From NCBI GenBank assembly GCA_017562135.1, contig QEYB01001296.1, positions 558,001-622,000 on the forward strand: a stretch of 64,000 nt of DNA, read 5' to 3'. This DNA is from Dipylidium caninum. Its lineage: Eukaryota > Platyhelminthes > Cestoda > Cyclophyllidea > Dipylidiidae. A model generated the notes under the pieces. It saw only the letters and a program-made list of their open reading frames with translations, made no database searches and had not been told where the DNA came from. The position numbers and the translations under genes were made by a program. This document shows, piece by piece, positions 51,242-64,000 of this stretch (within the stretch, counting starts at the first letter, position 1; each line of letters begins with the position of its first letter).

Positions 51242-51619
51242 TTGTCTAAGACCATTAGGAATTTGATGTCGTTGCGGTGGTTTGCTCTTTGAGCTTAGAA
51301 ATATGTTCACAAACAAATCTCATTCTAACTGCCCTGGTTCAGCAGTAACGGCGTCCCGATGATTTGTGAAGAAATATTCCTAAGGCCGTTTCATATTCGT
51401 GTTTACTGTGCCGCGGCTACTTATACATGGTCTGGGTTGAATGCTTCTCCGGTAATTATTTGTTACGAATAAGAACTCAGCGCATTTGTCTTTTTTCGAT
51501 CGAATCTTATTTCCTGAAATCAAACTATTTTTTCATTCTTTTAAACCATTGATGTTGAAAGTTGTGGGCCAAACACAATTTGAGAAAGGAAAGAGTGCAA
51601 ATGCAATCCCGCTATGGTA

Positions 51620-52144
51620 TTATTGACGGTGCCGCCGTGTTTGAGCCAGGCGTTGACTCGTATAGAAGCTGTCCAAAGCCCGTGGAATCCAACCTGGCAG
51701 GAGGTATACTAGTGGGTGCAGGGGATTGTAGAAAAAGAGAAGTGCAAAGAGGAGAAGTGACGTCCACTTTTGTTCAATAGTCCAGTGTTGCCAAGGAAAG
51801 ATACCCATCGAGACGCAGAAACCAACCAGGAGTCCAAAAGCCGCCAAAAAGGCGACAAAACGTGAGAGCATTTCGAAATAGCTGAAGGTGGTGTTGTGCG
51901 TCTGAACGACAAATTCAATCTCAGCCACTTCGAAAGCCGGAATACTCGATTTCTGGACGCCCGAGGCCTTCAAGTCTGCCTCGATTTCGTTAATCCCATC
52001 ACCACTGTTGTCCACTGTCGTGTGGCGGCGTTGCGATGGGCATGAGCGTATAGCGCTTTGAGAATGCTCTACTTCCGCATGCCGTCCAAATGCGGTACTG
52101 TAATGAAAAAAGGGAGCTCGTCTTTGGGGATTCGGATTGACCAT
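51620..52144 (-). pseudogene. TMEM181-like membrane protein fragment
   Basis: Single open frame of 174 residues from ATG at 52144. The C-terminal half matches the first core membrane region of TMEM181: THNTTFSYFEMLSRF, then a hydrophobic helix, HWTIEQKWTSLLLFALLFFY, and a second hydrophobic stretch to GWIPRALDSFY. A full TMEM181 has a long luminal domain before this and several more helices after it. Here the frame ends 16 residues after DSFYT, and no later TMEM181 exons are visible downstream on this strand. In-frame stop TAG just upstream of the ATG argues against an upstream extension without splicing. It is either a truncated or processed copy, or one large exon of a gene whose other exons I missed. 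Confidence 0.5.
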
Positions 52145-55053
52145 TTGCTTTGAACGGACTCCGTCGCACTATCGTCTGGGTGGTACATTGCAGAGCTGAG
52201 AAGTGGGATGCGCAACTTCCTTACAGTTGTAGGCTTGAGGCAGTTTATGAGTAACGCGCATCTGGGAAATTTGCTTCGAAATTAGATTTCAACTCCTATA
52301 AACTGATATCAAACGGTTATGAGGGTGATGTGATAAACCGTATACCGTTATATTTATAAACATTTTAGCATTTCAGTCATGTATGTCTAAGCAAGAAAAA
52401 TAATCAAACAGTCGTGCTCGCATTTTGCTAGACTTGAACTTGGCTCTTAAAGGAGTTAAAATTTTAACATTATAAGCAGCGATCGGGAGTTGGCTGATGA
52501 CAGTGGATAAGCCTTCATGAGCGTATTGTCCTGCGACGGCTCATCCCATACTTGGTTTTGGTCAGGAGTCTTTCGGCGTAAATTTAGAGCCGTTCCCGAT
52601 TTGCGCTATGGAAACTTGCCTCAGTGACTAACAAAACTCGGCGAAATTGCATATGCTTTGTGGCATCAAGTAGATAATGTTTCCTGTTTAGCCTATCACC
52701 AACCATCTCTACAGTCGATCCATGGACTCGACACCTATCTTGACTGTTTTTTTTCTATTAGGCATACAAGCCGCGCACACAATGGTGGTGTAAAGCATGG
52801 CATGTAAACATTTGTGTGATCGGTGAACCTTGTCCACGTGGAGGCATCGGGTAACAAGAATTTTAAAAGATTGCACTCTTTGCCTAGAAAGTGGTTTAAT
52901 CCTTGAAAAACCTGCGCCTTTAAAACCCAATCTTCCGACCTGCAAGTAGGCTGTTCAGTGGTAAATCGTTGCAGACATGACCCAATGCGTTGGCCCGCTT
53001 TTTGCATGAAACTTTGCTCGTAGAACTCGATTGGTCAGCAAATGGTTTAGCGAGGACAAACCTTATCAAGAAAGTGACCGTATGGATAATAGGGTTGAGC
53101 TTTATCCACTCCACAGTGGGAACCCTTACTGCAACTACTACTTGGGGAAGTTGGTAGATTGACACAAAGACTTACATGCCTATTTGATCATTCTCAGCGC
53201 TCTCTCACAACGATGTGTCAGCGGTGGCTGCCTCGTTTGAGAGGAACCGCAAAGCGGTCATAGTACGTAACCTTATAAAGTTACGCCCCACATGAAGGGA
53301 GGGGACACTTCCTCTCCCTCGGCCACATTAGCCCAAAATTGATTACGTGAAGTAGGCAGGCGACGCATCATGGTCGACAGGCAGGAAGCAATGCGTCCAC
53401 CGTCGTCTGGAGAGTATATTAACGACTTTATAGAAAGAAGCGCCATACTTCCTCAATGGTAGCTTTAAATCGCTGAACAAAGAGATACGCTAAATATTTT
53501 CGCATATGTGAAAGAACTTGTAGCAAGAACAAAACGCAGCTGATGCAGCTAATCGGAATAGTCGCGTTTGCCTATTCGTGTGATCCAAGAGGATCAGTGC
53601 GCCTTCTTTTTCTTATTACTCACTCATTTATTCCGAAGCAATGGAGCTGACATTAAAACCAGGTACCACTTTCAGAGAACTTCAGGACAAGATTGTACTT
53701 TCCCTCCACAAGAGCGTCAGCACTTCTTGAGAAAGCATAAAGATAGTCAGGTCCTCTAGTACGTCTGAAGCTGCACCGAAATTCTGAGTACGAGAAAAAG
53801 CCTTCTGATCAACGCATTAAAGTCCGCGATGTTGAGAGCAAACATAGCGAAAGTTCTCCACTAACTTTCAAACTACGCTTTTTTGCGAGGTGATATGTAC
53901 TGTCGTAAAGCCCGAGTTTGGCATCTGCCATCATGAGGAAAATATGGGCAGAGCGTGATTCCGTCAAAGTACGCCCTTTCGGGAGCCAGTCACGCGTACG
54001 AATGACGACCTCGACCTCGATCTGCTGTCCTTAGGGCCTCGCTACGAACACAGATCGATGTTTGACCTCGACTTCAATTCGGGGGACTGCCAGCCCCCCA
54101 ACGTCACCCGGATTCCACTTGAGCAAGTAACATCCTGAACCTCAAAACATCAGTCGAATACCGTTTTGGTGCGGCTCGGAGTATACACGCGTTTTATTAG
54201 GATGACAAAGACGAACCACTAAACGATATTTCCACAACCCTCGAGCATTATAGTCACGGTCGCCCAAGTGCCAGTGTGTCAAACATTGTTCCCATTGGCG
54301 TTCGATTCCCCATGAAGATCGAGGTGAAAAAGGTTAGAGCACCGTGGACACGCACGGTGCCAGCGAACCGAGGGAAGCTACCAAGTACCATCGAGAATTC
54401 TACTAAATTTTGCGAGTAGAAATTATTCCACCTTGGAGTGCGCGATACATGAAAAGCCAGAAGTTAAGTGTAGACAACTCCTAATGCATCTGAGGCTGTC
54501 CTGTTCCAAAAGCGCCCTGTCGATACGAAGTAATTGTAGGGAATTCGCGTTGACCAGAGCGAAAGGTACTAAAATACTGTGGAACAGTCATAAAAAGAAC
54601 AGAGAAGCGATAAAAAAGAGCGCAGCAACCACAACTCGAGACACGGTTCGCCATGACAGAATTATACCTGCGCCGGGGACATCTTAAACGTGCAGAGAAT
54701 CGAAAAAAGATTACGAAATCCACCTCTGTTAGTGGATCACCTTAAGCTTCCTTGGATCTGTTAATGGAGCCGGATATGCACAGAGCCCACATACCGAAGC
54801 TTGAACCAGGGGGATCAGCACTGCAACGCCATTTCGAGGAGTTCGATGTGTGCATTTTAAAGCTCACCTGGAAGCCCTCTAAATTTATGGGATGTTCAAA
54901 AGACCAGGCAGAAAACGGTCAGGACAAGAAACATGGGAAGTTAGCAGAAATTTTAACACAGTAGATTCAGTAATCACAATAAGTCAGAGTGAGTTAAAAG
55001 CAAAGAATTTGACAGGAAAATGTATTATGGAAGGAATAGGGGAAAAATTGTTG
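52145..55053. other. Intergenic stretch, no gene recognised
   Basis: About 2.9 kb between the TMEM181-like frame and the end of MON2. It is richer in GC in places (53.2-54.5 kb) than the flanks. Short open frames such as 54433-54687 and 54752-54964 show no known motif and do not splice into anything I recognise. It may be an old repeat. Confidence 0.4.
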
Positions 55054-58000
55054 TCAAGGTGTTTCCGCTGCATGATTTACCTTGGGTTGTAACAGACGCC
55101 CATAAAGGTGCAAGAGCTTATGAATTCCGGGCAGGAGCTGTGAAGACTCAGCCACAAGGACGCAATCCACCACAAGAGGGTAGATGTCTATGACGTAGTT
55201 CCAGGTGCCAACATCAACTACAGGTGCAAAAGAAATCGGGTAACTTCAGAGCAAAATGAACCGATCAAAGAGGCAAAAATTCAAGCTGTCGAAATAGAGG
55301 TGAATTTTAAGCAAATGGTAATGTTTGATGATTTACTATAAAATTAAAAGCAGAAGAATAAATGTCGTATTATGGAGGAGGGCGCTAGCGCGAAGTGAGG
55401 AAAATTAAAAAGGGAGGAAAAAGGAAAGAGGGGAAGCTCACTTGATAGGATTGAGTTAGCCGGTGGGGCCGTGAAGTTGGTGAGGAGAAGAGCCATGGCT
55501 TGGAACGCGAAGTTCACCTCGGATAACTTGGCGCTAGGCAGCCCGTAAGGGGTTTAAAGAACACAATGTTAATACACATGAAACTGTTCTTGTGGGTGGA
55601 AGAAACAAGAATAGGAAATCAGTGGCAATATAGAAGGAGAAATAAGAGGAACGGCAAGATGGGTGGTACACTTTCGAGAATTTATTGACAATTTGAAACT
55701 CCCCAAGGTAGGAGTATTCGCCTTCGAATGTGGAGACAGGTTGTCTAGGGAAAATGATGCACTAGCAGGGCACGAGTAGTGCAACCCCCCGTTGGAAATA
55801 AAAGGAGCAACAAATTAATCGCAGGGGATACAAGTTTAAAAAAAGACGACACATAGGTTAAAAAAGGCACATTTTGGTAACCAGCAACAGGTCTAGACAT
55901 TCAAAAATTTGGGCAAAACAAGTTTTCACTTAGATTTGTAACAGTAAATTTTTTTACCAAGTGTAAAGAAGGGTGAAAAGGAAAATATGAGGCATCTCTG
56001 TGATTTTATTTTAGACGGATACACTGGTTGTTAAAAAGAAAAAAGACACGTAAGATAGATATTCTTAACTCAGGCACCTCTTACCAAGAATGACACTAAA
56101 CTGAAAAAATAACTTAATTCTGACAACATATAAGTGTGTAGAGACCTATCCTTAACTTGCGCCCAACGGATGTCCAAAGGGAAAGCCGATTACAGGAAGT
56201 CATGTGCCGCCTTCATGGTGAGAGATGGAAATCTTCACTAACACTCCAAAATTTTCAGGATAAATGTAGTGGCAGTTGACAATGATACAAATGCCCACCG
56301 TGGTAGAGGACACTTTCCAGTTAATTGGGCCGACCTCGAGAAACGTTGAAGGATAAATCTGCACCGGTTCAAAACATCTCGGATAGCAGCCCGACAGAGT
56401 ACAATGGGAGGTTTGTTGTTGAGCGTTTGCAGTTTAAACAAGGACTGAGAAGGACTGGACGATTTGGCTGGGGAAGAGTCTCCCTGGAAGAAAGCAAAAG
56501 AGAGCAGAGACTCGAAACACCGGCGCATGAACTTCTCCCTGGAGATAAAAGGTCGTAAGCTCGCTTCAGTTGAAGTCATGAAGACGACGGCAGCGGTAGT
56601 GTCACTAGCGACTCCTGATGATGAGGAAGAAGTAGAGGAACGGTGAACGAAGGGTTGGGGGCCTACTGAGGTTAACGGTAGAGGAGCTGGAGGATTGGGC
56701 CTCAGGGTATTCGGATCGAGGAGGGCGAAGTCGGCACTGCTGATGGAGGCTTCCACTGAGCCCAGACCCAAAATGCCTACCAACTGCTCTATGAACGTTG
56801 AAGGCAAACCCTCAGGGCGTGAAAGGAAACGGTCGCAGATCATTTCGATAAACTAAAGTGGAAAATGCAAACTATCACAACTTGCATTGTCGCATCTTGT
56901 TACTTAACGGCACATGTGGTGAATGTCAAGTCCCAAACACCACTTATGATAAATTTCCAGAAACGGCACATACACATTTTGTGACAAATACGTAGTCTCG
57001 GGATAATAAAGGGCTCCCACCAGATTTACCCGATTTGGCCTCCATCAAGCTGATATGACGAAGAATTATGGAAATGGAAAGGTCAGCAGGTTAGATTCGT
57101 AAGCTCTACGCCAATGTGCAAATGTCGATAGTTCGACGTTGATGACAGATTAATTACGGCAAAAGACTACGCAATACCAATATGATGGGACAATTTTTAT
57201 AGTAAGATGAGATCAACCGATTGAAAAGCATCATGTGCTTTGAGTATCAGCCTTACCTTGCAGTCCAATGCTTCATACTGTTGAAATTCTTCACCCGAGA
57301 GAGGTTCCAGTGGTCGGCTGGAGTGTTTCAAAGAAAAAGAGCCGTTTATAAAATTTTCCAGATTGTTGACTAAAAATACTTAACACTCACTTTTGGCAGA
57401 AAAGAAAGTCACGGATCGTAATGAAGATCATGTTCCATAATTCAACTAGACGGAAAAGCAAAACAAGAATGAAATGTACCGAAACAAATACCACATTGCC
57501 ACTTTAGTGAGTGAAGCTCAGAGAAGAGGAATTCCAATTGTTAGCAGCTGAATTTTATAGTTGGCCTCAGAGTAAGCGTAGCAATCATTGTGTGCGTGGG
57601 AAAAGAGGGGCTGGTAGGGAAAATAAGGCATATCTAAGTAATCATCGGAGAGGCAGTCGGAAGTTCCTTTGAGGCACAGTCTCTCGCATTTATTGTGAGC
57701 TATCGCCCACGATGACGAAACAACCAAGTAAAGGAGCTCCACACGAAGACGTACGACACGTAAGAGAAGGATATACGATTTCACCCGGAAGAAGGCTGAT
57801 CCCGCCCCCTATTCAGAACACATGTAGTCTTTCGGTTTTTAAATAGCTGCCCTTTCATACACATAGTATAAACGTCTATATTCCCACATATTCACGCGTA
57901 CACACAAATATATATGTATATATATATATATATCAGCGGCGGCTGAACACGGACTACATTGCAATGTTCGCCAAATACATATATTCATACATTTTAAAGG

Positions 58001-61000
58001 TGTCCCACTTACTCATTTCGCAAAATTTTTCCCTGTACGTACCCCACATTTATTCTATTTTTCACCGAAATAAGACGGTATTACGAAACGTTCAGTGAAA
58101 ATATCCCGTACTTAGATGGTCAGAAGACTGTGCTGCATAATGCGGCTTAGTTTTTACCTTTTCATAGGCACTTCGTCTAACAGTAATACTTGATTTTAGA
58201 CAACAGACGTAGAGCAGGGCAGGCTTGGACGCAGACTTGGAGTAAAAAATTCGTATTGAGTGGGAAAGTAGTGACCCAAAGGCACGGGTCATCGAGACAT
58301 TACGGCAGTCAAAACGAGAAGTCGAACAACTGCCATTTTCAATTCGGAACTTGTGACACCGACTTTACAGGACAAATACCGGAAGTATCATTAATTCATC
58401 GTTCTTCATCTGATGTCTGGTAATATGGCACATCCGAAGGAAATCAAGATAACGAAGAATGTGGCAAGAGTGTGGGGAGGCGTGCGGATTAGTGGGGGGT
58501 AATTTGCTTCACAGAGGCAATTAGTACATACTTCACAGAAGCGTCATATTATAAAACAGTCAGTTTGCTCAAAACGCAAAAGTCAAGACATATTATCCCT
58601 AAAGTATGATGAGGAAACAGAAGGTAGCATAAAGTGAACGACAAAATGGAAAGGACAAAAATCTTACCATTTGTTGCTTTCAGGAGCGAGGATGTTTGTT
58701 TAGTGGCAATGGGCACTCCCACCGCAATAACCTCCATGAAACACTTGCTGGCGAGCAACCACGTGGACCGACACTGACACTTATACTTGGCAGCCAGTGG
58801 GACATGCAAAGCCTAGAGGACATCACTCGGGACATAACTGAGTCAGGTAAGTTGACGGCTAATGCAACTGCTCTTGCCGGCGCTCTGAGCTTCAGGCATC
58901 GTTCACACTATGTAGCTCAAATTGCCGCTGCGGCTTAACCAGTGGCCAATTGTCCGGCGAGCTTGCGAAAGGCAATAGTGGATGAACGAACGTTTTCTAC
59001 GTAGCAGTGGACAGGGCTTATCATTTGAAGACCGCCACGAACACTCTACTGTCCTAAGGGTATACTTGTAACAACGCATACGCCGTATGACAACATTTTT
59101 GGGTTAAGAGAATAGGCTAATTCGCGTCCATAAATGAAGAATAAAGAGCGACAGGAACGCACTTGTCAGTGTTAACATTGTCTCGTATGACCGCCATAAA
59201 ACTCACACTCTGTCCAAGAGCCAGCCACTTGAAGGTGCAAATTTATTAGTTGATAGCGTTAGATTACTAGAAATCATATGCTTGAGAATGAAACCTTATC
59301 AAAACATCTACTTTCTCATAGTATCTCCACGAAATACATAAAAACCGCCTATGAGATCGCCTTATGAGCGCATTAAAGACAACAGAGAATTTGCCGGCAC
59401 CACAATAGTGCGAATTTGACAAAATGGAACAAAATACCTCTATCATTTTCAGTAGACCGTTAGCATTGAGGAGAACCTCAGAGTTGGAAAAATTCGTATA
59501 CAGCTGCGTAGCCAATTCGAGGCACTTCTCAGCGAAGATGATGTAGCTCAGGGGTATGGCCTCCACCTAACGACAAAAAGAGTTTACCTCAAAAATGCCA
59601 CATCTTAACATATCAGACCAGACAATTTGAACAGTGAGAAAGAAGAGAGGGTGAGAACTAAACAACCAGTGCTCAGTTAACATATATCCCTAATAATTAC
59701 GGAGGACTTTGAACTGGTGGAATTTATGAACATAGTCGAATGAACATTTCACATGGCATTATGGAAAAAAGGGCTCCAACCTCATGTCCTATTTACTATA
59801 GAAAACCGTAAGGCTTAAGAATACATCCAACTCCATAAAAAAATGAAGTAAGGCCTCACAAACAAGTTGAGTTATTAAAGGAAATAATGCATGGCCACAC
59901 TAACAGTGCAATACAGAAAACACATAAAGGACAACATGAAGCCAATTTTTACAGTCACAAGAAGTCGCAATCAACGTTACTTGTAATTGCCTCCCATTAA
60001 GTCTGTTTAGGGTCCTCAAAAACTGAAATTTTAATTTCATAAAATAAACACGACTTGAGACATTTAATTAATTCATTTAATAATAGGTCAGTATAAAAAG
60101 AAGAAGTGGAGAATAGGCTTTTCATTCACTCGGAAAAGCAGAAGCCACCAGAAAATGACTTCCAGTACATCTTCAGACAGAATGTTCAGTACAAGGATGA
60201 ACACATTTACGTAAATGATGTAATAGGGGAACTGCGATTTTGGGCGTGTTTTCTGAATTAACAAAAGCCCCAGGGATAGACTCTAGATTCACAACTAGAC
60301 AGCTCCAATTGATCAAACAAAAAACTTGGAAAGGTACAAACGATCAGAAAATAGTGATCCAATCTCAAGCCGTCACGACAATATTTTGTGAGATTTAAGA
60401 GTAATCAGAATATATTTAATCAGCTGCCCACAATTTACTCACCAGATCAGCCTTTGAGCCCGGCCTGATAATTCGAACAGCGTATAAAGACAATCGAAGG
60501 AGTAGTTCAAGGAATGGTACAAGAAGGGGTCGTACATTGGAGTCGTTTGCCTGAATGAACTGAAATAAAATGGGTGACCATTAAAAAAAATGCAATAGTC
60601 GATGTTGTTGGCAATCGAAAGGAAAAAATTATGCGTAGAAAAGGGAATTTCAAACCTTAGTAGCATCAGTTATAGATCAAATATAAAATAGGTACTTTAG
60701 TGAGGATATTTGAGAAGAATGAACATCTACGAAAAAGTGTTTGATCAGACAACCACGGAGAAGTTTCTGAATTAAAGGCTACACTAGTCTAAGTTCTCTC
60801 CACGATAAAAAGAACCGGCAATATGATTAGTGGATAGTTTGTTAATAATACTGAACATTTCTGAGTGCGATAAGACTTGAGCCAAGCAAAACATATGAAT
60901 TAGTTTAATTCCCCGGAACGATGTGTAAACGAGATGACCTTTTTGACTACCAAAACAATGAGCGTCGATTCATATTGAAAAAAAGTCCAACATATCCTAA

Positions 61001-62716
61001 CCTCAGCAACTAATGAAAGACAGTTGAAAACAGATCGTTGTGTTTGTGTTAGACCCTGTTCATCGACGAGGTTAACGGCATAGGAGGACATAAAAGTTGG
61101 TGTCGTTGTCTCCGACGGCTTGGTCTTTGAGCCGTTCACATCCACCAAGAACGAATTGTGACTGGAAAAGAGTGGACCCAATACGCCTTGACTAGTGATT
61201 TCGCTGAACTCGGTAAAGAAGGTGTTGCCGAAATTTGACCGAATGCGAGGGAAAAGGGGCACAAACAGCTCGAAGTAGAGAGCAAAGAAGTCGGGGGCTG
61301 AAGTTACATGCGCCCTATAAGATTTCGAAAAAAAAACAGTCGTGCATTTTGAGTGCCGCACTTACATATGCGATTTGCCACCAAAATCAGTTTTAAGTTG
61401 CATTAAACAATAACCAGAACCGCAGAAGCTCCGTCTGCTCGCCTATTACAGTAGTAACAGGGAGATGGCAGTAATGAACAAGTCCAAATGAAAGAGAACG
61501 TTCAATACAAAAAGAGCAAATAAACGCAAGTAGATTTTAGGTAACCACAAAGAAAAGCCCTGGAAGACCCACACAAAGGGAGCAAGTTAGGATGATATAA
61601 TCACAAGTTCATCGCAAGTGGGGACACGATATAGTACGCTGACAGACACGACCTAGCCATTAGGCAGTAGCATAGTTTTTTGGCACTTCAAATCAAACTA
61701 ATGAGATTTAATATATAAGCGGATGTATAATGATGATTTTCAAAAAACCACATTCCCTTAAGTTTGTCTGTAACAAATCATTTCTTTTAATAAAATGACG
61801 CCTAAAGAATAGGCAAAATTTGGTACAAATTGGGACGAGCGTGAAGCGGACTGCCTAGCATATGTAGGATAAACTTAGGAAGTACGCATTTTCGTAGTCC
61901 TGTGTTTTGAGACAGCGAGGTGTCGGTCCTCGTACTCTCCTCAGAAAAGTTGCTGGAAAAGAAAAAACAAACAAATTTTTTCCCAATGTCGACCCAGGTT
62001 CTCCAAAATGCCAACCACGTGGAGGTTGCCGTCTCGTTAGTACACTGAGATGTATCAAAATCTAACAAGATCTTCAGGGTCGAGAGAGCATTCTGGGCGA
62101 TCTCCGGATTCGGTGTGAGAACGGCACGCTCAGTGTTTGAAAGCAGTTGCTCCCAGGCCTCTAAAAATCTATCTGAAAAGACCAAGAGAGCAAATAACCA
62201 ATCAATCAACTGCGGTTAAGTGTCAGTTCAAACATAAGAAGGTTTGGGGGAAGGATGACGTTTAATAGTGCAAAACAAGTTATTTGCAAAAAATGGAGAA
62301 GCAAGTCCTTCAACTAAATATTCTTTTGACAACATGAATCGAGCAATTAGGTTTGATTAAAGACGGCATAGGAGGCATGTTTGGCGACCCGGTATAACAT
62401 TAAGACTTCCACATATTGCAGAGGACAAGGGCGACGACCTTAAAATTATCCTCGAAAGCAACTAACACTAATGGATATGAATACTTAGAATTCGTACTAT
62501 ACAACGTTAAATCAACTCTGGATAAAGTTGAAAGCAAGAAGGCCACTTCAGGAAAGTACCTCGAAAGAAAAGTTGAGTGGATGCCAACGCTATGGAGAGA
62601 CAGAAATACAGGATAAGGAGAAGCTTCATACCATGAAATTGCATATCCAAGCGCTGACGCATGATTTGGGTGAATATAGTCAAGTTTAGGTTTTTATTTA
62701 AGGTAAACTTTTGGCA
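55054..62716 (-). CDS. MON2: MON2 homologue (Arf-GEF-related trafficking regulator), 3' part
   Basis: Peripheral Golgi/endosome protein of the BIG/Sec7-related HEAT family that regulates endosome-to-Golgi trafficking. Exons seen: 62716-62632, 62172-61914, 61314-61002, 60559-60443, 59566-59438, 58812-58668, 57445-57391, 57317-57257, 56852-56299, 55533-55442 and 55217-55054; the rest of the gene lies to the right. Family landmarks: NPEIAQNALSTLKILLDF, SAPDFFALYFELF, FAEKCLELATQLY, VPLAAKYKC, LWNMIFITIRDFLFCQ, FIEQLVGILGLG, REKFMRRCFESLLSFAF, LTGKCPLPR joined to KLSEVNFAFQAMALLLTNF, and the end VGTWNYVIDIYPLVVDCVL to TGA. Phases match at every junction listed. A small exon between 60443 and 59566 is probably missing. 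An unusual Phe-rich insert lies at about 61950-61985. Confidence 0.92.
57908..57933. repeat. (TA)n tract in a spacer of MON2 intron sequence
   Basis: About 26 nt of TATA repeat interrupted by one G, inside the intron 57446-58667. A near-identical tract with the same internal TATGTATA is found at 47496-47512. Confidence 0.8.
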
Positions 62717-64000
62717 CTGTGTAAAGGAGATAGAGAAGAGTGCGAGACATCGGAAGGAGGCGGGGAGTCTATTGCCAAGATGCCATGAAGGGAAAATCAG
62801 AGTAAATTAGCCAACGCCCACTTTTTTGGAATTAACAAAACTATGTTGGTGTAACCATCTACATTTCGCACGGAAAAGAGTTAGGCAAACATGCAACGCC
62901 GGAGGAAAGGGAATTTGTGGACATGACTAATTTACAAACAACATCGGAGGGCTATGTCATTCAAGTTGTCAGAAATCACATAGTTATTTGAAAAATTGAA
63001 ACACTTATAAGGATGTAGGGCTAAAGGTGAAAAAGATTAGGAAGATTTGTATAGTAGGGAGCAAGCGATTAAAATGTAGTGGTTAACTGAGTGATTGTCA
63101 ACTGGGCGAATAATTTGGTTCTGAAACACACAGTCTGGTGAAGGAGATAAAAACAGAGAAGAGCGCACCTACTAATAGCAAACATCGGAACGACCCCCAG
63201 CGCTACTTGATCGAATCAACATACAAGACTTTTACGGACGACGACGACGACGCCACATTACATTGAGGCGCATTCGTGGCGTTAGCGATATTACTTCCAC
63301 AGATGATAAAAGCACAATCGAAGTGAGTATACGCCGTCAACGACGAGGGCATTGATAGAGTTGAAGACGAAAGAGCTTAGGAGTAAAATCTGAGACGAAA
63401 AAAGTGCGATAGGCCGCTGTGTAAAAATCGAGGCAGAGATTCATCAGAGGATGGTATTTCAAGAAAAAAACGATATGGAAGCATTGGTTTGATTTTTGAA
63501 ACTACAAATATTGGACTTCTTGGCATATCCTAAGAAAAGGGGTGTTAGATACCAGACACTAACAGACTACCATGGGTGGTCTGCCCAAAACCGGGGTTAA
63601 TCATAAACCGGCCATACAATCAGGTGAGGTTAAAAGTCTCTTCTGCATATGTTGCCCATTTGTCCTGTAGACCATCAACTGACTCTACTGTTGAAAGGAG
63701 GATTAGGATGACAGTGGAATCGTCTTTATACTAAGCGTTGTCTGGGAGTTTTAGAATCCTACTTACAATGTATAAATCAAGAAAGTAAAAGCATTCAAAT
63801 TTGCATCCAATCTTTAAAACTAATTGTAAGTTCTTTACGCAGACAACCAATTCACTTCAATTATTTTCAATAAAGGCTCCATAGCCTTAAAACATGAGAA
63901 TTGATGTATGGACATCGAAAAGGGCATATGGCTGTTGTAAGGCACAAAGATATGAGTTCATCTCTTTGAGGTCGTATAAAACGCAAGTATGCTAGACACC
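62717..64000. other. Unresolved right end, probably MON2 intron sequence
   Basis: The first MON2 exon in the window begins in phase 0 at 62716, so more exons must lie to the right. I could not identify one in the last 1.3 kb. A short (ACG)n run is at 63236-63253. Confidence 0.4.

Noticed and set aside
52709..53165. Cys/Arg-rich minus-strand frames that might be retrotransposon remains
   Set aside because: No reverse transcriptase, integrase or gag motif could be read, so no element was called.
57518..57784. 88-residue minus-strand frame within MON2
   Set aside because: The MON2 exons 58812-58668 and 57445-57391 join directly in phase 1, so this lies in an intron.
1..64000. tRNA, rRNA, CRISPR or operon-like structure
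   Set aside because: I looked for tRNA B-box-like motifs, direct-repeat arrays and tightly packed same-strand frames and saw none; the window is a typical spliced eukaryotic region.

Overview
The window looks like nuclear DNA of a flatworm, most likely a tapeworm or a close neodermatan relative. It carries spliced eukaryotic genes with GT-AG introns, AT-rich spacers, conserved animal housekeeping proteins, and a class of extremely short introns (29-36 nt) that recurs in several neighbouring genes. Species cannot be told from the sequence alone. Exons were rebuilt by hand by reading the frames, matching intron phases and comparing with remembered protein families. No search was run.

Layout, left to right. 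1-4.1 kb (+): 3' part of an SLC1 (excitatory amino acid transporter family) gene with two alternative last exons. 4.1-9.98 kb: no gene recognised. 9.98-12.25 kb (+): FICD, the ER Fic-domain AMPylase. 13.5-16.1 kb (+): CEP44, centrosomal. 20.6-16.4 kb (-): SFSWAP, the suppressor-of-white-apricot splicing regulator, complete in ten exons. 21.8-24.07 kb (+): ARMT1, a DUF89 metal-dependent phosphatase/methyltransferase. 26.04-24.87 kb (-): QDPR, dihydropteridine reductase, complete in six exons. 38.2-27.95 kb (-): a FAM13-type RhoGAP protein. 40.5-41.06 kb (-): a decayed mariner transposase. 42.5-50.5 kb (+): a SEC14-like CRAL-TRIO/GOLD protein with a 5.8-kb intron. 50.9-51.2 kb (+): two orphan exons of an unknown membrane protein. 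52.1-51.6 kb (-): a TMEM181-like fragment. 62.7-55.05 kb (-): the 3' part of MON2.

The genes are functionally unrelated. They act in membrane transport, ER proteostasis, centrosome function, splicing, pterin recycling, Rho signalling, lipid transfer and Golgi/endosome trafficking. This is an ordinary gene-dense eukaryotic chromosome segment, not an operon or an island.

The most interesting observations are four. First, the SLC1 transporter has lost the side chains that normally bind sodium, one of them replaced by lysine. Second, its last exon is duplicated in tandem. Third, ARMT1 has introns of 29, 31 and 36 nt. Fourth, three conserved exons (CEP44, FAM13, SEC14-like) each show a single-base-scale frame break, most simply explained by uncorrected assembly indels.
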